Source of the DNA: Dermatemys mawii | Lineage: Eukaryota > Chordata > Testudines > Dermatemydidae | Assembly: GCA_007922305.1 (NCBI GenBank) | Contig: ML677335.1 | Coordinates: 35,451,545 to 35,515,544, forward strand | Direction: 5' to 3' | DNA: 64,000 bases | Shown here: in pieces, positions 58,746 through 64,000 of the stretch | How the letters are laid out: every line of letters begins with the position of its first letter | Position numbering within the stretch: the stretch's first letter is position 1 | The notes under the pieces: model-generated | Told to the model about the DNA's origin: nothing | Database searches by the model: none | What the model saw: only the letters and a program-made list of their open reading frames with translations | Translations under genes and position numbers: made by a program

Positions 58746-60468
58746 AGACTATGAATTTGTTATTCCAAATTTGGGGCTGCACAGCACAGCATGATAAATT
58801 AGTATTTATTTTTGCAATTCATTAGAGCTAAACTAAATACGCCTTGATATTTTAAATTGTCATAGTAGCACACGAACTGCTCCATACCACGATTACTCAA
58901 AATGGAACCTTTTTAGGTGTCTGAATTTTCAGTATAGCCAGGTATCACTTGGACATGATTTATCATTACAAACCAGAGTTCTATGTAATCATGGTCTTTT
59001 TATTCAGACACTATTCTCCAAAACAGTTGCTTTTAAAAATATATATATATAATGTATCCCTTTTCTGACAAATTGCAAATTATAGAACCTTACTGGTCAG
59101 TTTCTCATTGGAGAAGAAACCATGGAATCTGGATATTTTCTTAGTGGAATTTGTTATATTAATATACACACATATACTGTACCAGTCCACAACCTCCCTC
59201 AGAAATCTCAACACAAACACCAATGCCCAGTTTCCAGGAACAATGCTGCCTCAAGAATTGACTTTAGTTAAAGAATATAAATCAGAGAGTAAGCTCTTCC
59301 TGTTTTCAACACCTCCCCAAAGTAAGAAACTCACAAAATCTAAGAACAATACGGTGTACAACATTTCTGCAAAGACTCTACACTGCTCATACACTAAGAA
59401 AAATTAATTTATGTTTGCTCCCTCTATAACAGTAAAGAGAATATAAGTGGTCAGTGATGCTGAATTGAACAATGAAGTCTTCCATTTAGCCAAAGAACAA
59501 GAATAGAATGATTTTATGACTCAGCAACCTAATACACCATATTCCCTTCATGCATAACAAGATTTCCGAAGTCAGCACTCAGAAACAATGGTACTGTGGT
59601 TAGATGTTTGGCAGCATGTGTGTTTTCTTCTTGTGTGCTGCCCCATCTCTTCACAGACAGCCTGCACAGCAGACCTTGAGCGAGCCACCCAATGACCACA
59701 AGATCCATTAAGATACGAAGGCTCCAGGCCAGGTTTATTGTCAACAAAGCATGGTAATAGCACCTGCTAGACTTTATGAGGACACTAAGACATGTATACC
59801 CATGAGAATGGATGCAGCTCAGTGAATGGTGGGACCTTTCATTCCCCCCTCGGCTGAGCAAACATACTTCCTCTAAAATACCTCTTTATACTCTGATATT
59901 GTGAAAGCAAGTTAGTACTGCCTCTGACATAGTCACTGCCCCCTAATGTGGCTAGTTATTACCTTGTACATATTGGTTCAGTCAAAACATCTATATTACG
60001 TACCATCATCCTGACCTTAGCTTTTAGGAGGGTTCAGTGTGTTCCTGTTCTCCTGGGGAAATGTTTTTTGTATCATCCTTAATATCTGGATGTTCTGGTA
60101 CCACTTGATATTGGGATTTGTTTGCATGAGCACTTTGTGTCTAGCACTTCTTCAGAATGTGTATTTCTGCATTATTAGCAGGTCCTGTGTCATATGAGGC
60201 CTCTAATACAAGGGCTTATGTCTCAGGTTCTCTTTCTACTACAGGTACGTAGGCTTTGGATCAGAAACTCAAGGTGAGTAGTGGATGGGGCAAGGACAGA
60301 CCTGGAAATCCATTTATACAAAAACAAATGGCTATTACAATTTGATGCTCTTCAATTGTTGACCTATCTTTGAAACAGACCAGACTGTAGCTAGAAGAAA
60401 GCTTCGACAGAGAGAAAAGGTGTATATTGAAGCAACAGTGTTTTTCGGTGGTCAGGAAAATAAAACAA
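58746..60468. other. No gene; possible LTR-like piece at 59540-59860
   Basis: The 59540-59860 stretch has overlapping minus-strand frames (110 codons the longest) without a domain and a reversed polyadenylation-like tttatt near 59735. I recall similar text in turtle LTRs but could not fix ends. An AT microsatellite lies at 59040-59051. Confidence 0.3.
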
Positions 60469-60968
60469 ATATTTACATGCCAGATGTGGTAAAGATTCAT
60501 ATGTCCTTTCATGCCCACCATTCTAGAATACATGCTTCCATCCTTCTGCTCAATAACAATCCAAAGCAGAGTGGATTGACACACAATCATTTTCATCATC
60601 ATGAGTCAGATGCCATCAACAAAAAGTTGATTTTCTTTTTTGGTGGTTCAGATTCTATAATTTCTGCATCTAAGTGTTTCTCTTTTAAGACTTCTGAAAG
60701 CATCTTCGACACCTCGTCCCTGTCAGATTTTGAAAGGCACTTCAGGTTCTTAAATCTTGGGCTAAATTCTGTAGTTATCTTTAGAAATCTCACATTGATA
60801 CCTCCTTTGCATTTTGTCAAATCTGCAATGAAAGTGTTCTTAAATTGAACAACATGTGCTGGGTCGTCATCAGAGATTGTCTTAACATGAAATATATGTA
60901 AAACAAAGCAGGAGACATACAATTCTCCTCTAAGGAGTTCAGTCACAAATTTAATTAATGCATTTTTT
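60469..60968 (-). pseudogene. hAT transposase fragment, minus orientation
   Basis: On the minus strand from about 60960: FVTELLRGELYVSCFVL, SDDDPAHVVQFKNTFIADL, SPRFKNLKCLSKSDRDEVSK and SEPPKKKINFLLMASDS, then a TGA near 60600. The frame continues as recognisable C-terminal hAT text to about 60470 (aaggacatatgaatctttac, cacatctggcatgtaaatat). DPRFKNL-type and LAHLARKYL-type blocks are typical of ZBED-like hAT transposases. The piece stops abruptly in both directions, and its end overlaps the content of the next fragment. Confidence 0.75.
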
Positions 60969-61565
60969 TTTTAATGAGCATCATCGGCATGGAACTATAT
61001 ATGGATGTTTAGCATATCTAGCACATAAATACCTAGCAATGCTGGCTACATCAGTGTCATGCAAACACCTGTTCTCATTTTCAGGTGACAGTGTAAATAA
61101 GAAGCAGGCAGCATTATCTCTCATAAGTGTAAACAAACTTTTTTGTCTTAGCGACTGGCTGAACAAGAAGTAGGACTGAGTGGATTTGTAGGTGGTTGTT
61201 TTACATTGTTTTGGTTTTGAGTGCAATTATGTAATAAAAAAATCTACATTTGTACATTTCACTTTCACAATAGAGGTTGCACTACAGTACTTATCTGTGG
61301 TGAATTGAAAAATACTATTTCTTTTATCATTTTTACTGTGCAAATATTTGTAATAAAATAATAATATAAAAAGTGAGCTCTGTACACTTTGTATTCTGTG
61401 TTGTAAATTGAAATGAAATTTGAAAATGTAGAAAAACATCCAAATATTTAATAAATTTCAATTGTATTCTACGATTTAACAGCACAATTGTGATAATATT
61501 TTTAAAATTATGATTCATTTTTTGAGTTAATTGCGAGCGTTAACTGCGATTAATCAACAGCCCTA
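60969..61565 (+). mobile_element. hAT transposon 3' end with transposase dimerisation domain, plus orientation
   Basis: 60975-61173 encodes AYLAHKYLAMLATSVSCKHL, FSFSGDSVNKKQAALSLISV and NKLFCLSDWLNKK, the C-terminal hAT dimerisation domain. The TAG is at 61171-61173. The 3' untranslated part follows and ends in gttaactgcgattaatcaac, agccct near 61565, the terminal repeat of this family. It is missing everything upstream of the last part of the gene. Confidence 0.8.
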
Positions 61566-64000
61566 ATAATATTTATAGCCAGTGCAATTTTATAACTCAG
61601 CAAAGAATATTGTTCTGTGGACTGAGTTATCCAAGGTATTATAATTAGTCTAGACTCACAGACTTACCTTTGGACCCTAACAAGATCCTTGCCACATCCA
61701 TGCTGAGCCTCTGCTGATTTTAGCCTATTAATATCTTATTCCAGGAAATTAATTGCATAATGACCTGTTGCCAATTGTCAAACCTTCACAAGCTAACAAT
61801 CTGTCTAGTTATCTGTCTGGTTAGCTAGGCATTTCTAACTGTTGTTTACATTGTATTACTAAATTTAAAAGATTAGACTTCTCCAAATGTTTTCATTTGG
61901 ATGTTTGTGATTTTATTGATGAATACTGATAGATGAGTGTAAAAAACTGTATCAACACCATACCAGCTGATCGCTCATTGCTGTATATATATGTATATAC
62001 TTGATAATGTCATTTTCAGAGAAGCTTGTGATGTTTCATTCAGCCGACAGTGCGCTTCCTCACAGGAGTGAACGCAGAAAGGTATTATTCTGCCAGCAGG
62101 CAGCAAATAAACTGTCGAGTCCTCTGTTGTCATGGCAACATAACACTGTCAAACTAATTCAGGTCTTGGTAATGACAACAAAATATTCCCTCCCAAAAAT
62201 GTACCAGCACCATATCACCTCAGAATTCATTCCACAATTTCTTCATACTTTGGGACAATTTATCTCATTAAATAATGCAGTTTCAGAAGATCCTGGTTTC
62301 CTCTCCAGGTCTGTAGATGAAGGTTGAACAGGACCTACAACATGTAATAGTTTGTTTGGAATATTATGAGCCAGATTATCTAATCTATCTGCACATATCT
62401 GTACCCAAAATTCACACTTAATTTGCATGCTCAGTTACTAGGACTGCATATGCAAATCATGGGTGTATACTCATGCAAGTGTCCAGTTATCCATTTAAGT
62501 GGTAATTTGCACATGTCACTATCCCATTTACACAGATCATTTTTAATAAATTCATGTGCAAATGCTTGAGTGATCATTTTGTGTCCCTCAAACTTTTGTC
62601 AAGTATTTCATATGGGTATTGTGTTGTTTAAAATTGTATTGGGTGAGATGATAATGAATCACACAGCATTGAGATCAGTGTTTCACTGGGATGCATTATT
62701 CAATTAGAAAAATTCACTTTATAGTGTTATTGAGGACAAAAGGCTACGTGTGACACTCCTTTCTAACACAAATCCTGAGGGTCAATCTTAAACCTGTTCT
62801 CTTAAGCCTTCATAAAGGTCATTGCTGACAGTCTCTATAATAAGTCTCTACAAACCACGGTCACTGTGATTGTCTAATGATTATGATTCCTGCTTGGTGA
62901 AGTCTCATTCTTTTAAGTTTTTGCAAATGAAATAAATAGCAAATCGATCAGAAGGCACAAGACACTGAACAAAATTAATAGTGTAATGCAACCTTCACCT
63001 GACAAATGACTTTTCGCATGGATTGTGATTTTAAATGCACATCTCTGTTGTCATTGGAAAAGATGTCTCCTAGTGGGGAAGTCCAGTGCCTCTTGTCTAG
63101 CACTAATCTGCCATTTCCCCCCCTTTTGTAAAAGTCATTCTTTAAAAATGCAAATTTTAAGGATAAGCTGTTTACACACGCACGCACACACACACCCCTA
63201 TCTTCTGGGGCATGATCCTGATCCTACTGAAGTCAATTGCCCTACTCCTGCTACTAGGAGAGTGTAACTTGGCATCCCTACAGCAAGCACTCATTAATGA
63301 AGGTACGCTTCCACTCTGTTTCCTATTCTCCTCAGCATATTTTATCTTGCACTTAACACTCCACACATGAGCTGTGCAGCCCCAAGCTCTGACTATGTGG
63401 AAATACACAAATTGTGCAACACTAGAGGGAAATAGTCACAAAGCCTGGGAATTTTGACAGACACTTTAATTTTATTCCATTTAAATTGGAGGGCTTTCAA
63501 GGGATTTCTTTTTATGGATGAAATGTAAATGAGATATACAAAGAGGAGAACAGTGCATGTGAAATAGTACCCAATTGCCTCTGCCTTTCATCATACCAAT
63601 GTTAACCAGCCATCAGATCTAGCCTGGAAAAGAATGACTTGGATGCAGCATATAGATAAAGGGTGTCCACACTCTACATTCCTCTTGAGGCTCCTGGAAA
63701 CATTGGACCAGACTCTCTCTCTTGCAGCAAGAGGCGAGAGGAATGGGACAGGGTTTTGGTTCCCTGATCCTGAGGGATAGGGTGCCCTGACCACCGCAGT
63801 TACAGTGTTGCTAAGAAGGTCTAAGACATTACTCCTACAGGAGACAATGATCCCAAAACACACCCTCAACACATGCAGGTCCCTGTGCCAGTCATTTCCC
63901 TGCATTTGGCATAGTTGTGTCAGCAGGGAGTTCCACAGAGCCAAGGGAATGCTCTGCTAGTCATTTGCTGCCATTTCCTGTTTCCTTTCTGATGCACAAA
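61566..64000. other. No gene; a CA-rich run near 63176-63195
   Basis: Open frames at 62001-62327, 63172-63408 and 63591-63944 (minus) have no domain signature. A degenerate CACA tract lies at 63176-63195. No repeat family was recognised. Confidence 0.35.

Noticed and set aside
59529..59861. 110-codon minus-strand frame
   Set aside because: No recognisable domain. It lies in a possible LTR-like stretch, and the second frame at 59572-59763 shadows it.
1..64000. tRNA, rRNA or bacterial operon features
   Set aside because: No cloverleaf with a recognisable TPsiC arm (GGTTCGAATCC-type) or rRNA core was seen by eye, and the repeat content is clearly vertebrate. A covariance-model scan would be decisive and was not run.

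Overview
The window is vertebrate nuclear DNA, AT-rich and dominated by interspersed repeats. It has no operons, no ribosome binding sites and no long host gene. The repeat mix is that of a reptile, most likely a turtle: CR1 LINE tails, Penelope-like elements with a GIY-YIG endonuclease, Harbinger and hAT transposons with many MITEs, and a solo endogenous-retrovirus LTR. I recognise several of these families as common in chelonian genomes. The assignment is from recalled consensus sequences, not from a search, so turtle is likely and sauropsid is firmer.

Layout. 1.3-3.8 kb: a 2.5 kb DNA transposon with CACTG ends and a cysteine-rich plus DDE-like protein. 5-9 kb: small MITE relics and a perfect foldback. 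9.9-10.7 kb: a solo LTR with 5-bp target duplications. 11.2-11.6 kb: a CR1 tail, then a candidate terminal exon near 12.0 kb. 15-17.8 kb: two Penelope-like insertions. 18-21.3 kb: a Harbinger MITE, an LTR relic and a GC-rich hAT relic. 22.6 kb: a TA-flanked MITE. 25.8-26.5 kb: an L1-type ORF2 fragment. 26.8-27.9 kb: a TIR element holding a G-rich minisatellite. 27.9-30.4 kb: a second copy of the CACTG transposon in inverted orientation. 31.0-32.9 kb: Penelope-like fragments arranged 5' end to 5' end. 35.7-39.8 kb: a decayed two-gene Harbinger transposon. 40-47.8 kb: CR1, hAT and Harbinger fragments, one of them a hAT MITE nested in a CR1. 48-58 kb: mostly unique-looking DNA. 58 kb: another CR1. 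60.5-61.6 kb: two abutting, oppositely oriented hAT pieces.

The strongest candidate for something little described is the inverted pair of CACTG-ended elements at 1302-3846 and 27898-30426. They have 12-bp imperfect terminal repeats and a three-part protein: cysteine-rich, then acidic, then transposase-like. Both copies carry the same in-frame TGA between the first two parts, although their other lesions are private. The termini and the short TTA-type duplication recall the CACTA/CMC group, but I cannot place the protein in a named superfamily with confidence. Host coding content is at most two weak exon candidates, at 11969 and 49617, so the window is probably intergenic or intronic.
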